NCBI GenBank assembly: GCA_021397835.1
Contig: JAJFZO010000609.1
Location: forward strand, 4,528,001-4,592,000
Source of the DNA: Moringa oleifera
Taxonomy: Eukaryota; Streptophyta; Magnoliopsida; Brassicales; Moringaceae
DNA length: 64,000 nt
Direction: 5' to 3'
The number at the start of each line of letters is the position of its first letter. Positions within the stretch are counted from its first letter, which is position 1. The position numbers and the translations under genes were made by a program. Below are positions 36,416-48,300 of the stretch, one piece after another. The notes beneath the pieces are model-generated. The model saw only the letters and a program-made list of their open reading frames with translations, did no database searches and was not told the DNA's origin.

Positions 36416-37944
36416 ACATGATGAATTCTGAAAGCAGATCTTATACCTTGAAGCAGCATATAATCCATGGAAAGATCTCTCTGTTGTGGCCTTCGATTGA
36501 AGTTCAATAGCTGCCCTCTTCATGTACTTCTTTGCCAATTTGACTGAACCAAACTTAATCTGCAGCATATAGTGGTCAAGTCTTACACCAAGTTAAAACA
36601 AACATGCTCTAGGAGTGTTGGAGGCTACCAGGAAAAATAAAAGAAAAATAAAACAGTGAGTAACCTGAAGAATTTGTATCATGGCACTACAGAGCAGCTA
36701 AAGCTAACCAGTAAATGGTAAGTTGACAAATTGACTAATGACTTTTTTCTATGCACATCTGGAGAGATCCATCACTTCCTAGAGAAACCAGGTATTGTTG
36801 AATCGCGTCAGATAACATCCAAGACTTGATTAAAGCTAAGGCAGTTGTAGTTTGTTTATGAATTAACATGTCTTTCTTTTTGCCCTCTATCACTATCTGA
36901 AACTTTCTAGCTTATTCTGATACCTTTTCATATAAGAACCTAGTGGAAGCATGCATAGCAAAGAAAAAAAAATATAATGTGCAGTTTCAATTTTTGAATT
37001 TCAACCTTAAGTGGATAACAAGCTACATGAAGCATCCTCTGTATAGCTAAGTCAGTGTTTCTTCATGGGAGAAATGACTCGAACAAACTCAAATATGATG
37101 TAGAGTTATTTCATGTTCTGAAAGTGTAGCAATACTTCCTATGCTCATGCTTTAACATTTCATTCCAAGAAATTAGAAAGCATCATCTCACCTTGCTAAT
37201 CATCCCATTGTCAAGCATCCAATCTGTGGGGATTTGAAATTCCTTGCAGTTGTGCATCAAGGAGTCTCTAAGAGGGTTGTAGACAGTACGTTCCATCCTA
37301 TCAATGCGAATAAAACTTTTATGCACTTACAACTTGTGAAGATTGGTTTTCAGAGATTATGAAGGGGAAAAAAGGGAAAAAGCAATGTTACAATAGTATT
37401 AGGTTCTTACTTCTCAGGTGAAGCAACCATTTTTTTAAGTGCAATATCACAAGGCATTCTTGGGTCATCCTTGCAGTAAGAAACTTCATATTCCAATTTC
37501 TTTAAATCTCTGTATCTGAATGCTGCTTCTCTCAAAGTGTCTGCCTTCTTCTCTGGCCAATCAAAGAGCTTTAGCACTGCCCTTTCATCCACCGTCACAC
37601 GGATTCAACCAAAATGAGGACCACAAGAAAACTGCAGTGATTTTCACAAAATAGTACAATCATCTCTAGAAAACTCAAGCAAGCATGAAGCTCAAATTTT
37701 TATATGTCATTAGACCATGTTAACATATTTGGCATGCCAACTTATAAACAAATGTACTACAGCAATCAGTTTAATTGTCTTCAGGACATCTGCAAACAAA
37801 TATACAGCTTACCAGAAAGCAAAGTTCATCATCAAGCCACTTCACAAACTCCACAACATCTTCAATGTTTCGACAATCTGCATTATTGACCTCTTTTATT
37901 AGTGAGTTCACAAATCCCCCTCGAGTTTCAACATCAGCCTTTAT
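36416..37944 (-). pseudogene. CHUP1-like gene fragment, four exons, broken
   Basis: Four minus-strand exons in correct order and phase match the conserved C-terminal region of CHUP1-type proteins (CHUP1 anchors chloroplasts and promotes actin assembly at the chloroplast surface). Exon a, 37813-37944, contains DVETRGGFVNSLIKEVN and VVEFVKWLDDEL, with AG acceptor and GTAAG donor. Exon b, 37411-37592, contains VDERAVLKLFDWPEKKADTL and ends at a GTAAGA donor. Exon c, 37192-37297, contains FQIPTDWMLDNGMISK and a GTGAGA donor. Exon d, 36416-36559, contains KFGSVKLAKKYMKRAAIELQ. Faults: the acceptor AG before exon b is missing (GACG instead of a CAG). Exon d has a frameshift near 36472, after which another frame continues as MDYMLLQGIRSAFRIHH. 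Homology ends abruptly at ~36416, where the next repeat's GCT tract begins. The C-terminal FAGG region and the N-terminal two-thirds are absent. It is confidently CHUP1-like; which paralogue is open. Confidence 0.85.
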
Positions 37945-38176
37945 CTACACAAATAGATACAGATTAAAAACAGTGAGGATCTGAAGTTAATGTGAACTTT
38001 GTATGGGTAAAATCTAAATAAAGAGCAATTCAAATAGAAACTTTTTCCATGCTTAATTTGGTAAGGAAGAAGAGAAGCAGCCTCTTTAGTCCTAGCATGC
38101 TATAAAATATTAAAAATTCTTCTTGGCCTGTCTTCTCTTGGTGAAGAGATAAAGCCTGGATGTCATACAAAACCAG
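37915..38176. repeat. Segmental duplication, copy 1 (CHUP1-like intron edge)
   Basis: This stretch is about 95% like 39009-39268. It covers the 5' end of exon a and the intron before it. Beyond ~38176 the two copies part: here there is unrelated intron-like sequence, while the other copy goes on to the next upstream exon. Confidence 0.85.
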
Positions 38177-38450
38177 ACAAAACAATGGTTTATTCCACTC
38201 AAGATGGATACAACAATGTCCTCAATGTATCAAAAGTGAGTTGTAATGCTAAGGATGATTTCTTTACCTTTGCCACTGTGGATAACCTTAATAAATGGTG
38301 CAGGATTTCTGAAATGGCAACTTTCCACTCAGAAATCAAGTGCTGATTGAGCTTGATTTTCTCCAAACTAGATATACTTCTAATTTGGTTCTAGTAAACT
38401 TGCTCAGTTTGCTCAGTACTATTAATATGAACTCCTTTTGGTGGCCACCA
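38177..38450. other. Unassigned AT-rich stretch
   Basis: Lies between the duplicated CHUP1-like intron segment and the minisatellite. No frame, RNA gene or repeat could be identified. Confidence 0.5.
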
Positions 38451-39006
38451 TTATCCTTAAAACCTTCCCCTGCTCCATTCTATAGCCATAATTAGAAGCT
38501 TCTAATCAAGCACAATCAAATTCAATTACTTAAGCAATCAAGTTTAGAAACCAAATTTTGAGATAACAACATTCAAATCCTCTCTTTATCCTTAAAACCT
38601 TCCCCTGCTCCATTCTATAATCAGTAATCAAAAGTTTCTAATCAAGCACAATCAAATTCAATTACTTAAAAGCAACCAAATTAAAAAACTAAATTCTGTC
38701 AAATCCTCTCTATATAGGAAAACCTTCCCCTGCTTCATTCTATAATCAAGTAATCAAAATTTTCTAATCAAGCACAATCAATTTCAATTACTTAAGCAAC
38801 CAAATTCTGAAACAACAACATTCATATTCTCTCTATGTAGCACATTATCCCTAAAACCTTCCCTGCTCCATTCTCTACCCAGTAATCAGAATTTTGTAAT
38901 CAAGCACAATCAAATTCAATCGGTTAAGCAACCAAATTAAGAAACCAAATTCTAAGATAACAACATTCAAATCCTCTCCATATAGCATAGAAGAACATAC
39001 CAGACA
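38451..39006. repeat. Minisatellite ~130 bp, four units
   Basis: Units begin TTATCC(T/C)TAAAACCTTCC at 38451, 38586, ~38713 and 38845. Each unit runs on through CTCCATTCTATAA, AGTAATCAAAATTTTCTAAT, CAAGCACAATCAAATTCAAT, AAGCAACCAAATT and AACAACATTCAAATCCTCTC. The last unit ends in CATAGAAGAACATACCAGAC, which also closes the second block at 39776. The two blocks therefore descend from one array. Confidence 0.85.
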
Positions 39007-39007
39007 A

Positions 39008-39478
39008 ATTCCCCTTGAGTTTCAACATCAGCCTTTATCTACACAAAAAGATACAGATTAAAAACAGTGAGGATCTGAAGTTACTGTGAATTTTGAATGG
39101 GTAAAATCTAAATAAAGAGCAATTCAAATAGAAACTTTTTCCATGCTTAATTTCGTAAGGAAGAAGAGAAGCAGCCTCTTTAGTCTTAGCATGCTATAAA
39201 ATTTAAAAATTCTTCTTGGCCTATCTTCTCTTGGTAAAGAGACAAAGCCTGGATGTCATACACAACCTGAGAAATGCAATCACATATCTAAAACAACTTG
39301 TGCTCCATATAAGTGAGCTTCATATTGTCAAAGGAAGGGGAAACGGGCAAACACTTACTGCAAGCAAATGTGATGATCGATTCTCTATTTCACCAATCAT
39401 GCTGCTACAAACATCTGGAGCATCACAGATTCCTCCACTTGAAGAGTCCTTTCTGGAATCCCTCTTCATGAGTGAAGA
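39008..39478 (-). pseudogene. Second CHUP1-like fragment (upstream exon plus partial exon a)
   Basis: On the minus strand, 39359-39478 reads SSLMKRDSRKDSSSGG, ICDAPDVCSSMIGEIEN and RSSHLLA, then a perfect donor GTAAGTG. This is the CHUP1-family segment that directly precedes the exon at 37813-37944. After an intron at 39039-39358 a partial copy of exon a (39008-39038) follows, reading IKADVETQGEF. The residues Q and E fit the family better than the R and G at the same place in the full copy. The exon is cut at its 5' side (~39480) by minisatellite sequence. I infer that this piece and 36416-37944 come from one gene split and partly duplicated by rearrangement. Confidence 0.8.
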
Positions 39479-39481
39479 ACA

Positions 39482-39776
39482 TTATCCTTAAAACCTTCCC
39501 TACTCCATTCTATAACCAGTAATCAAAATTTTCTAATCAACCACAGTCAAATTCAATTAGTTAAGCAACCAAATTTTGAGATAACAACATTCATATCCTC
39601 TCTATATAGCACGTTATCCCTAAAACCTTCCCTGCTTCATTCTCTAACCAGTAATCAAAATTTTCTAATCAAGCACAATCAAATTCAACCACTTAAGCAA
39701 GCAAATTAAGAAACTAAATTCTAAGATAACAACATTCAAATCCTCTCCATATAGCATAGAAGAACATACCAGACAA
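39482..39776. repeat. Minisatellite ~130 bp, second block
   Basis: Units start at 39482 and 39614 with the same words as the 38451-39006 block and the same closing words CATAGAAGAACATACCAGAC. The CHUP1-like fragment between the blocks interrupts or was copied into one array. Confidence 0.85.
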
Positions 39777-39803
39777 GATCTCCCAACTAATCGACGCCTT
39801 CAT
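39770..39803 (-). other. Possible 5' exon of the CHUP1-like gene
   Basis: On the minus strand an ATG at 39803 opens MKASISWEILS and meets a good donor, CTG|GTATGT, at 39769. A short upstream frame starts about 40 bases earlier. No family match is possible on so few residues; the assignment rests on position and splice site only. Confidence 0.2.
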
Positions 39804-39979
39804 GGTCAAGTTGCCAAATCGCACAGCCCATTCTCACAGACTAACAAATTAATTTGAGTTATAATCGTCAAATTTCTCCAAAATTTCTACCTATGATTTT
39901 TCCTGTCATACTTTCTCTCTAAATTTCTCCCTCTCTAACGCATCTCTCATTTTTTTTCCAATCTATGCAATTTACAGTA

Positions 39980-40320
39980 TGAGCAGGCAACGGTCATATT
40001 ACCGTTATAAGCATTAAATTTTGAAAATCAACATAACGGCAGTGGTCCAGCGTTGAGCATTTGCCATTGGTAAGAAAACGTTCCTGCGAGTACGCGTGCA
40101 CCTGACCTTTCCCCACCGGTTCGGGTCGAGTATCCTTCAAGCCATGCCATCTTCCCTGCATAGGAACGGCCTGGCGTTCGCTAAACAGAGGGGGAAGAGA
40201 GAGGCATGGTCTTCTGTGCAGACTAATCTCTTTCCACTCGTGACTGCGACGAAAAGAGAGAAACATCCCCGTATCAAGCACTACAATAGGCGTGGATAGC
40301 AGGGGCTTTCTAATTCAAGG
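39980..40320. other. GC-richer island, no gene recognised
   Basis: About 340 bases are clearly less AT-rich than the surroundings, with CG dinucleotides and open frames on both strands (67 residues + at 40096-40299; 95 residues - at 39994-40281). Neither frame resembles a known family. Upstream on the minus-strand side it would lie where the CHUP1-like gene's promoter is expected, and pyrimidine tracts at 39910-39960 fit that. A promoter/5' UTR remnant is my best guess. Confidence 0.3.
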
Positions 40321-43300
40321 AGAAGTTCAAGGTTGCTTTTGCGTGCATTTTGCGTGCATGTAAGTGAAGTTCAAGGAGGAAGGCTACTGTAGTCATACTG
40401 TGTACGTGCGCAGCTCATATGGCCAAATTACTATCCTGTGTGGTTTACCTTACTGAACACAGTGGTTTAACCCAATAGTTTCACGCCAAGTGTTGAAGTT
40501 TTTTTTAATACCCCTGCATTTTAAGAGAGTTGAAAAAGAAAATGTGAAATGATAAGGTTTTTTAACATGTGGAGCTGGTGGAATATAAATGTTGAGAATT
40601 CTGAGCTTAAACGGGGAGATATGCATGATATATGTTATAACTTAGTGTATAAAATATGTACATATTTATGTATGTGTATACATGCATTTTTATATGTATG
40701 AGCATGTAATCACTAGCATGCATACTTTATTAACAATTGTATAAAGTAAAATGAAAATATCCATTTTAATTTGAAAATATTAATTCCAAAAAAAATAAAA
40801 ATTAATTTTAATTGACTATAATCAAAGATATGAGATTTATGAAAAAAAAAAGTTGAGTTCTTTCGAGCAATAGATCCATAATTTTGGATTCAATATCTCA
40901 GATAAATAAAATTGATTTAATTTATTTTATAAATTTAATAAAAATATATTTTTTTATTTTAATATTTATTTATTTTTTATTTTGATAAAAAACTTTATTA
41001 TTGAAAGATAACTTATAAACTCCTCAAATGTTTGAAGTAAACTATATAATAATTGCATAGAAAATATGAATTTTATTAGCATACTATAGCAAACCATATT
41101 TTATATAAAAAAAATAAGAGTAAAAAATTAAAAATATTCAAAAAAATAATATATATGTAAGAAAAAATTTTAAAAAAATTAAAGTTACTAAAAGAAAATA
41201 CAAAAAATGAGTAAAAAAATCCACCAAAAATAAAAACAATAAATCAATCAAAACAAAAAAAAAAAGATTTTTTTAAAAGAAAATAGTAAAAAAAGTAATA
41301 TATATATATATATATATATCAAAAGAATTACAAATGCATAATTTAAAAAAAAAAAAAACACATACACACATATCTTTGGAGGCAAGAGAAAGAGATAAGT
41401 AAAAAAATAACATAAAATTATTTTCCTAGTAATTATAAAGATATTATAAAAATTTTGTTCAAAAAAATGCAAAAAAACCTCAACAAGTCCAAAATACAAA
41501 AAAAATACAAAACACAAAAGAAAAGAACAAAAATTCAGAAAAAATTAAAAAATAAAAATCATAAGACACTTTTCATAAAAAAATAAAAGAAAAGAAAATC
41601 AAAAATATAAAAAATCAAATACAATAAAAAATCCAAAAAAATAAGGTTACTAGAAGAAAATATGAGACAGAAATTAAAAATGCACAATAAAATTATAATA
41701 TATTTATATTTATATATATATATACACACACATATATATGTAAGAAAAAAAGAGTTTAAAAAATTCAACAAAATCATGAAAATCTATATTAAAAAAAAGA
41801 TAATAGTAAAAAAAACAAAACAAAACAAAACTCTTTGCCAAACAAGAAAATAGATTTTGTTGGAAACAAATAGTAAAAAATAAAATAAAATAAAATATGA
41901 AAACAAGGAGAAAAACATATCAAGAAAATCATAAAAAATAAAAATATAATATAATATAATAAAAATCTAATAAAATAAAATAAAATCCAAAAAGTAAAGA
42001 AATTAAAAAATTGAAAAATTAAAAGATTAAAAAACTTAAAAAATGGAAATAACGAATGACAAAAAATAATGTAAAATAATTTAAAACAATTCAAGAATGA
42101 CAAGATATTCAATAGAAAAAATTTTAAAAATAATTTTGATTTGTCTTGATCTTTTAAATAAAAATATAATAAATGAAACACTAAACAAATAAAAATACAA
42201 TAAAAATAAAAAATATTTAAAAGAAATAAGTAAAAATATGTTAAAAATCAAATTAAATTCAAAAAAATCAAATGAATTAAAAATTTAAAAAAGCTAAAAA
42301 CTAAATAAACTAACAAAATTACACACTTAATTAGGTTTAATATTTGTTATTTGTTGAATTAAAGTAGTCAAAAGTACGATCATAAAAATTATTTATATAT
42401 TTAAAATTAATTTTTTTATTATTTAGAATCAAATAAAAAAATAAGATTACTTAAAATTATTTTTCAGTAATCATAAAGATATTATCTAAATTTTTTCATT
42501 AAAAAATGCAAAAAAACTCAAAAAATCTAAAAATTACTAAAAAATAAAAACACACAAAAAATATAAGAAAATACAAAAAATACAAAAATACAAAAGTTCA
42601 TAAAATTATTTTGAAAAATAAAAGCAAATAAAAAATCTAAAAAATCAAATAAACTAAAAAAATTCAAGAAAAATAAAGTTACTAAAAAATTAAAAAATTA
42701 AAAATACCTAATAAAATGAAAAATTATGTAAAAAAAGTTTTAGCAAAAACCTAAAGAGCTAAAATAAAATAAGAAGAGTAAAAAATTCAAAAAAAAAAGC
42801 AAGATAAACATATGAAAAAAATATCATACATAAAATAGTTTATTGGGAATACAAGCGAAATTGTTGGAAGTTAGGAAGGATAGATCAAACTCATCGAGTG
42901 AGTCATTTACAACTCTTTGCTAGTGTCATGTCAAAAGCTTATATCACGAAACAAAAGTAAAAAATAAGATAAATTTTAAGATTAATAACTAAAGTTAAGT
43001 CATAATAAGTCAAAGTTTTGAAAAGAATATAAACAATATGAAGACCAATTTTTTTATATAATTAAACATAATTAAGTAAATTTTTGTTAATTTTAATTTT
43101 GAAAAAATTAATACAGGTGGTGTTAATAAAATATTGTAAGTAACATGCATTTGAAATTATGTTTTCATTTTTATTTATAAAACTTTTTTCAAGATTTTTG
43201 ATTCATTAAATTAATTTAAACTATTAATACATTATAGCACATCTTGTTTAAAATTTTTTCAATATTATAATAATATTTTTTAAAAATTATTATCACTAAA

Positions 43301-44280
43301 AGTTAATAATTTTCTAAATTATACAAAAATATATATATGAAATTAAAATATATTTTAAAAATTTTAATAATAATCTTCATCATAAAAAATTATTATACAA
43401 TAAATTTAAAATAGTTATGTAAATAGACAATATAACTAAATTTTAATTGAAAATAATGACTAATTAAAAGAATTTTTTTCTAACATTATCTTGCCATTAA
43501 TTGTAAAAATTTTATAAAAAATATTAGAAATCAATAAAAATATTAGATTTTAAATGATAAAAAATTAAAATATTATTGGAGTTAAACAAAAATTTAAAAA
43601 ACATAAAATTTTGTTTTTATTATAAATTTAAAATAAGTTAGAAAATTAAATTTATAAAAAATATTTATCTACTTAAAAAATTAATAATTAAAAATTAAAA
43701 TGGGACCTAATTTAAAAATAGGGCCTTAGGCCATTGCTTTGGTGTCCTTACCTAAGAACTGGCTTTGCTAAACATTTCTCTTCTTTCCTCTATCCTGTCC
43801 AGCATCATTTGCAAATCACGAAAGTTTCAATACCATTTAAGTTGTGATATTGTAAAAAAAAAGTGTTTGCATAAAAGATGATTGATGTGATTAACATAAT
43901 ATCTAATCGTGTTGACTATTAGTTCTTTATTTGAGCCGGATCATTGGACCTTCATTTTGAGCACCATTCACTAAATTATTTTTTAAATTATACATATATT
44001 AAACAAATTATTCAATAACTTTTAAAAAATAATTTTTATTTTTAAAACTTGACAACACTTTTTATTTAAAAAAGATAATATACCTAAGTTTTTTTTTGTT
44101 CTTATTATTTTTTTAATTGATATAATTTTATGTAATGATGAAAAACTAGCAATTCAAATTTACTCAATAAAAAAGTTCAAAAGAAATAAGCTTTTTTCTA
44201 TTTTCATAATATAAAAAGTTATTTTTCTATTATTTTTTTAAAAAATTAAAACTATTTCACTTTTTTATTTTACAAAACTT
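40321..44280. other. Very AT-rich DNA with a strand-biased A-rich block
   Basis: No gene recognised. From about 41100 to 42800 the + strand is mostly A with short AAAAT, AAATC and ACAAAA words, giving F/I/L/Y-rich chance frames on the minus strand (for example 41248-41517 and 41789-42181). A (TA)n run lies at 41298-41319 and a CA/TA run near 41708-41740. Confidence 0.6.
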
Positions 44281-44329
44281 TTAATGGATTATAAATTACA
44301 TATATATAAGTGAATAAATCAGTTTTTTT

Positions 44330-45360
44330 TTTTTCCTTTTCTCTATGCCTCAATCAAATGTTAGATTACTAATGCTTAAGTCATGGCACAATTCATATTT
44401 TATGTCTCTTTAATTATAAATTATATTTTTAAATAAATAAAAAATGCAAAAATTAGATTAAATTCATCATTATTTAAATGTAAATTTGCAAATTATTCTT
44501 GTAACTAATTTGATGAACATAAATATAAATTAATATTACTATTTATAATTTTTTTAATTTACTAAAAGGATATCATATTTATTTTGCATTAGTGCTATTC
44601 ATAAATTTTTTGTTTATTTTTTCATTTTAGGTGTTTTTTTTATTGCATTTAATTGATGAATCTCTAGTTTATTTTGATTGATGAAGTTATATGATGCATT
44701 AAGCTATAATATAAACAATTTAATATAATTGTTTTTAATTAAATTTAACTTTACTTTAAAAAAAATATTAACAAAAAATAAAAAATATTTTTACATTATA
44801 ATATATATATATATATATAATAGAGTAAACCATTTTTTCCTTTTTTCTTTGCCTCAATCAAATACCATTTTTTCCTTTTTTCTTTGCCTCAATCAAATAT
44901 TAGATTACTAATGATTAACTCATGGCATAATTTGTGTTTTATGTTTCTTTAATTTTAGATTATATTTTTGAAAAAATAAAAAATAATGTAAAAATTAGAT
45001 TAAGACCATTATTATTTAAATGTAAATTTGAAAATTCTTGTAACTATTTGTTGAACATAAATATATATCATATTACTTTTTACAATTTTTATTATATTTA
45101 TTAAAAATATATCACATTTATTTTGCATCAATGTTATTTATAAATTTTTATGTTTTTTTTCATCTTTAAGATTTTTTTTATTTGGCGTTTAATTGATGAA
45201 TGTTTTGTTTATTTTTGATTGATGAAGTTATATAATGAATTAAGTTATAATGTAAATAACATAATATAATTATTTTTCTTAATAAAATCTAACTTTATTT
45301 TTAAATTATATTAACAAAAATATGAAAATTATTTTTATATTATAATTAATATAATACAAA
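44330..45360. repeat. Tandem duplication, two copies of ~540 bp
   Basis: Copy 1 (about 44330-44870) and copy 2 (about 44871-45360) share TTTGCCTCAATCAAATATTA, AGATTACTAATG, TCATGGCA(C/T)AATT, ATTATTTAAATGTAAATTTG, TTGATGAACATAAATATA-like and ATTTAACTTTA in order. A (TA)n tract (44801-44818) lies at the junction. A 43-bp part (CCATTTTTTCCTTTTTTC with CCTCAATCAAAT) is repeated once more near 44831-44898. Confidence 0.8.
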
Positions 45361-48300
45361 TTTAATGAAAAAGAGATAAAAATATTTTGAGCTACTTAGC
45401 GTGAAGATGTTCATTTAACTATATGTAGTATGTGATGATTGGGATTAAAGAAAAAGATGAAGGTGTTTTGAACAAAGAAAACAAATTTTTAAGAGATAAA
45501 AGTTTTATGTGTTTGTCACATGTATAATTATGTTCATTTAACTAAAATAAATGATTTTGATTTGAAGTTAATCTTTTTTTGATAAAAAAAATCTTTTAAT
45601 TTGAGTGTGATACATTTTACTTATTATTTTTTTAATTTTATTTTTTCATATATTAAAATTTTAATTATGTATCAAATTCTATATTATTGAAGTTTGGCAT
45701 ATATTTGTCTCAAAAATCTTAAACCAAGTGAAATATGACTAAAATCAATAAAATCTATAAGATGATGACATCTCTTTTGACCCCGCCATTTACAGTAAAA
45801 AAAATTGAATCACGTTAAATAGTAACCATGGTGGGATGAATTTTTAATGAAATCATATCTCACCACTTATTTGTTATAGAAGAATATAATTAGGTTACAT
45901 ATGATATCAATATTAATTGGTAACTATAACTTGATCACCCTTATGGTCTAGACTGACTTTATTTAGTAAAAGCTAAAAAAGTTACTTATTTGGTGGGTAT
46001 CAAAGGATTGATGGAGGCATAGTACCCATCATCACCCTAGTAAAGTGCAAATGCACACATAAAACTTGTAACCAAGCAGAAGATGTAAACTTGGCTCTAT
46101 TTTCTTTCACAATCAGTCTTTTTTATAACAAACAACAAATAAAATCTTTTCCCTTTAGATAAGGATTAATACGTGACTAACTTCATGTTGATGCATTGAC
46201 ACCATACTACTTACCTCAAGTCATTAGAAGTAATGAAGATAGAAATAATCAACAGTAAGAAGGCTCGACTTAAGCATAGGAGAAAAAGTATTATAACTTG
46301 TCAAATTTATTAAAAAAATTCTATGTGAAACAATTTGGACAATGTTGCCCATTCGTTAAGACACAACTGATAAGTATGTTCAGTTGAGAAAGTTTCATAA
46401 TAAGTCAGATTTATTCTCACATTACCAACTTAAAAATCAAAAATCACATCACCAGCTGAAATCCATGCTTCTATAAATTTAGGTAGCATTTCCACCTATA
46501 CAAATAAACATATCCATAATTAAAGGTGTTAGATAATAACACATAAACAAGCCACGCTTTAGCTGTATCTACTTTCCTTGAATTTGATAAAATTGTTTAT
46601 GTTTGAGCATGTTTATCGTCTCTATGAAAGCCACATTTCAATATATTAAAATAAGATCCAAAATCCTTCTCAATCATTTTGCTCAAACGACATTTTTATA
46701 GTTATTACATCACCATTATCATGCCTTCACTTAGACTTTGACTAGATCTCTATTGCATCCTTGCTTTATAATATATTCAATGACTATTTTCTTTTTAGAA
46801 CTTGAAGAAATTGTTTCTATTTCAGGATGTTCACTATCTCCATGAAAGCTATGTTTCAATATGAAAAATAAGATCTAAAAATCCTTCTCAACCATTTTAC
46901 TTAAAGTATTTGGGATCATTAAATCACCAGTATCATGCCTTCATTCAGACTTTGACTAAGATAATTTGGAATTCAAATTCAAGAATGGTTCATGAATTTA
47001 TTGTCAATAGTTAATGGTTTTAATTTGTCCTAAATTTTGGCTTTCGTGACTGAAAATCCACATTTTGTTTTTCCAATATCAATAAAAGGGAAGATTTTCA
47101 TCTAGTTTATATCATTTTGATAGCATGGACGAGCAGTAAGGTGGGGGACGGTAAATCCTTTTTTTTCAATTCAAATCTGGGTGTCGTTTGATGAATAAAA
47201 GACTCTAAATCCCTTATTCTTTTTTGCTTTGCTGATATAACTCGCCTAATTTTCCCTAACAAAAAAAAGTGTGAAAAAAGACTTTTGATACTTTTTAATT
47301 CTAAAGAGGTTCTTTAAAGTGATGTAAATTCTTGCTTCTAGAATTCAAGCAAAGCTTACAGCATATTTAGTTCATGGGAATATTAATTATTTTTTTACTT
47401 TTTTCGAAATGAAATTACTTTTTCAGCGTTTGATTCATTTTTATCAAGGAATTATAATTCTTTAAGAAATTTTTATTACTAAAAAATTTGGAATGGCTAT
47501 TCTGAGATGAAGTCTCGAAATAGTTATTTCATGAAAACAAAAAATTGTTACACTTTTTTGAAAATCTATATAGTTCAAATAAATAAAATTTCTGTGTGGA
47601 TTGATCTTTTATAATCAGCTGCAACTGATAAAAGGATTGGTTCACGTGTTATTTTTGAAAGATGACTTCTAAGGTTAAGATTGTTTCTTCAAATTTATGA
47701 TGGAGAGGACAATTACACTAAAGTGATTCTACCTTAAATGACCTTTTGACATATATCTATCTATATATATATATGTTATTAATGATTTGATCTGTAATTA
47801 AGTTATTAGATATTGTATTATTTTGAGAAGTTGGTTGTAACTGGGTTAATATTTATGAAATATTTGAATGGAGAATTGTGATAAAAAAATGTTTGAATGG
47901 AGAATTCCATTGAGATATCTGAATGAATCTCATGTTTTTATAATTGTTTTAATTATAAAATTAAAATAAAACTATATAAATTTGAGATTAATGAATAGGA
48001 GTGATAATATCAAAATAAAATATTGAAATTCTCATTTCGTAAACTTAAGGTAAATTATTAATTTATTTTTATTTTTATTTTTTAAAAATATGTAAAAAAA
48101 CTTTTAAAACTCATAATTCTTTCTCTATCTTTACTTTTTATTAAAAAAATCTGGATGAAATAAGAAAAATAAAAAACAAATATTTATTATTGATAAAAAA
48201 TTAATTTTTATTTTTTTGTTTTTAGAAAATATAATTTCAAATAACATTTAGCAATTTTTAATATTATAATAATTATTAATATATATATAATATTCATTTT

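Noticed and set aside
37704..37984. Three overlapping plus-strand frames of ~60-70 residues
   Set aside because: They are antisense shadows of the CHUP1-like exon at 37813-37944 on the minus strand.
41248..42181. Several long F/L/I-rich minus-strand frames that look like membrane proteins
   Set aside because: They come from A-rich sequence read on the opposite strand, where stop codons are rare; no start context, domain or conserved spacing.
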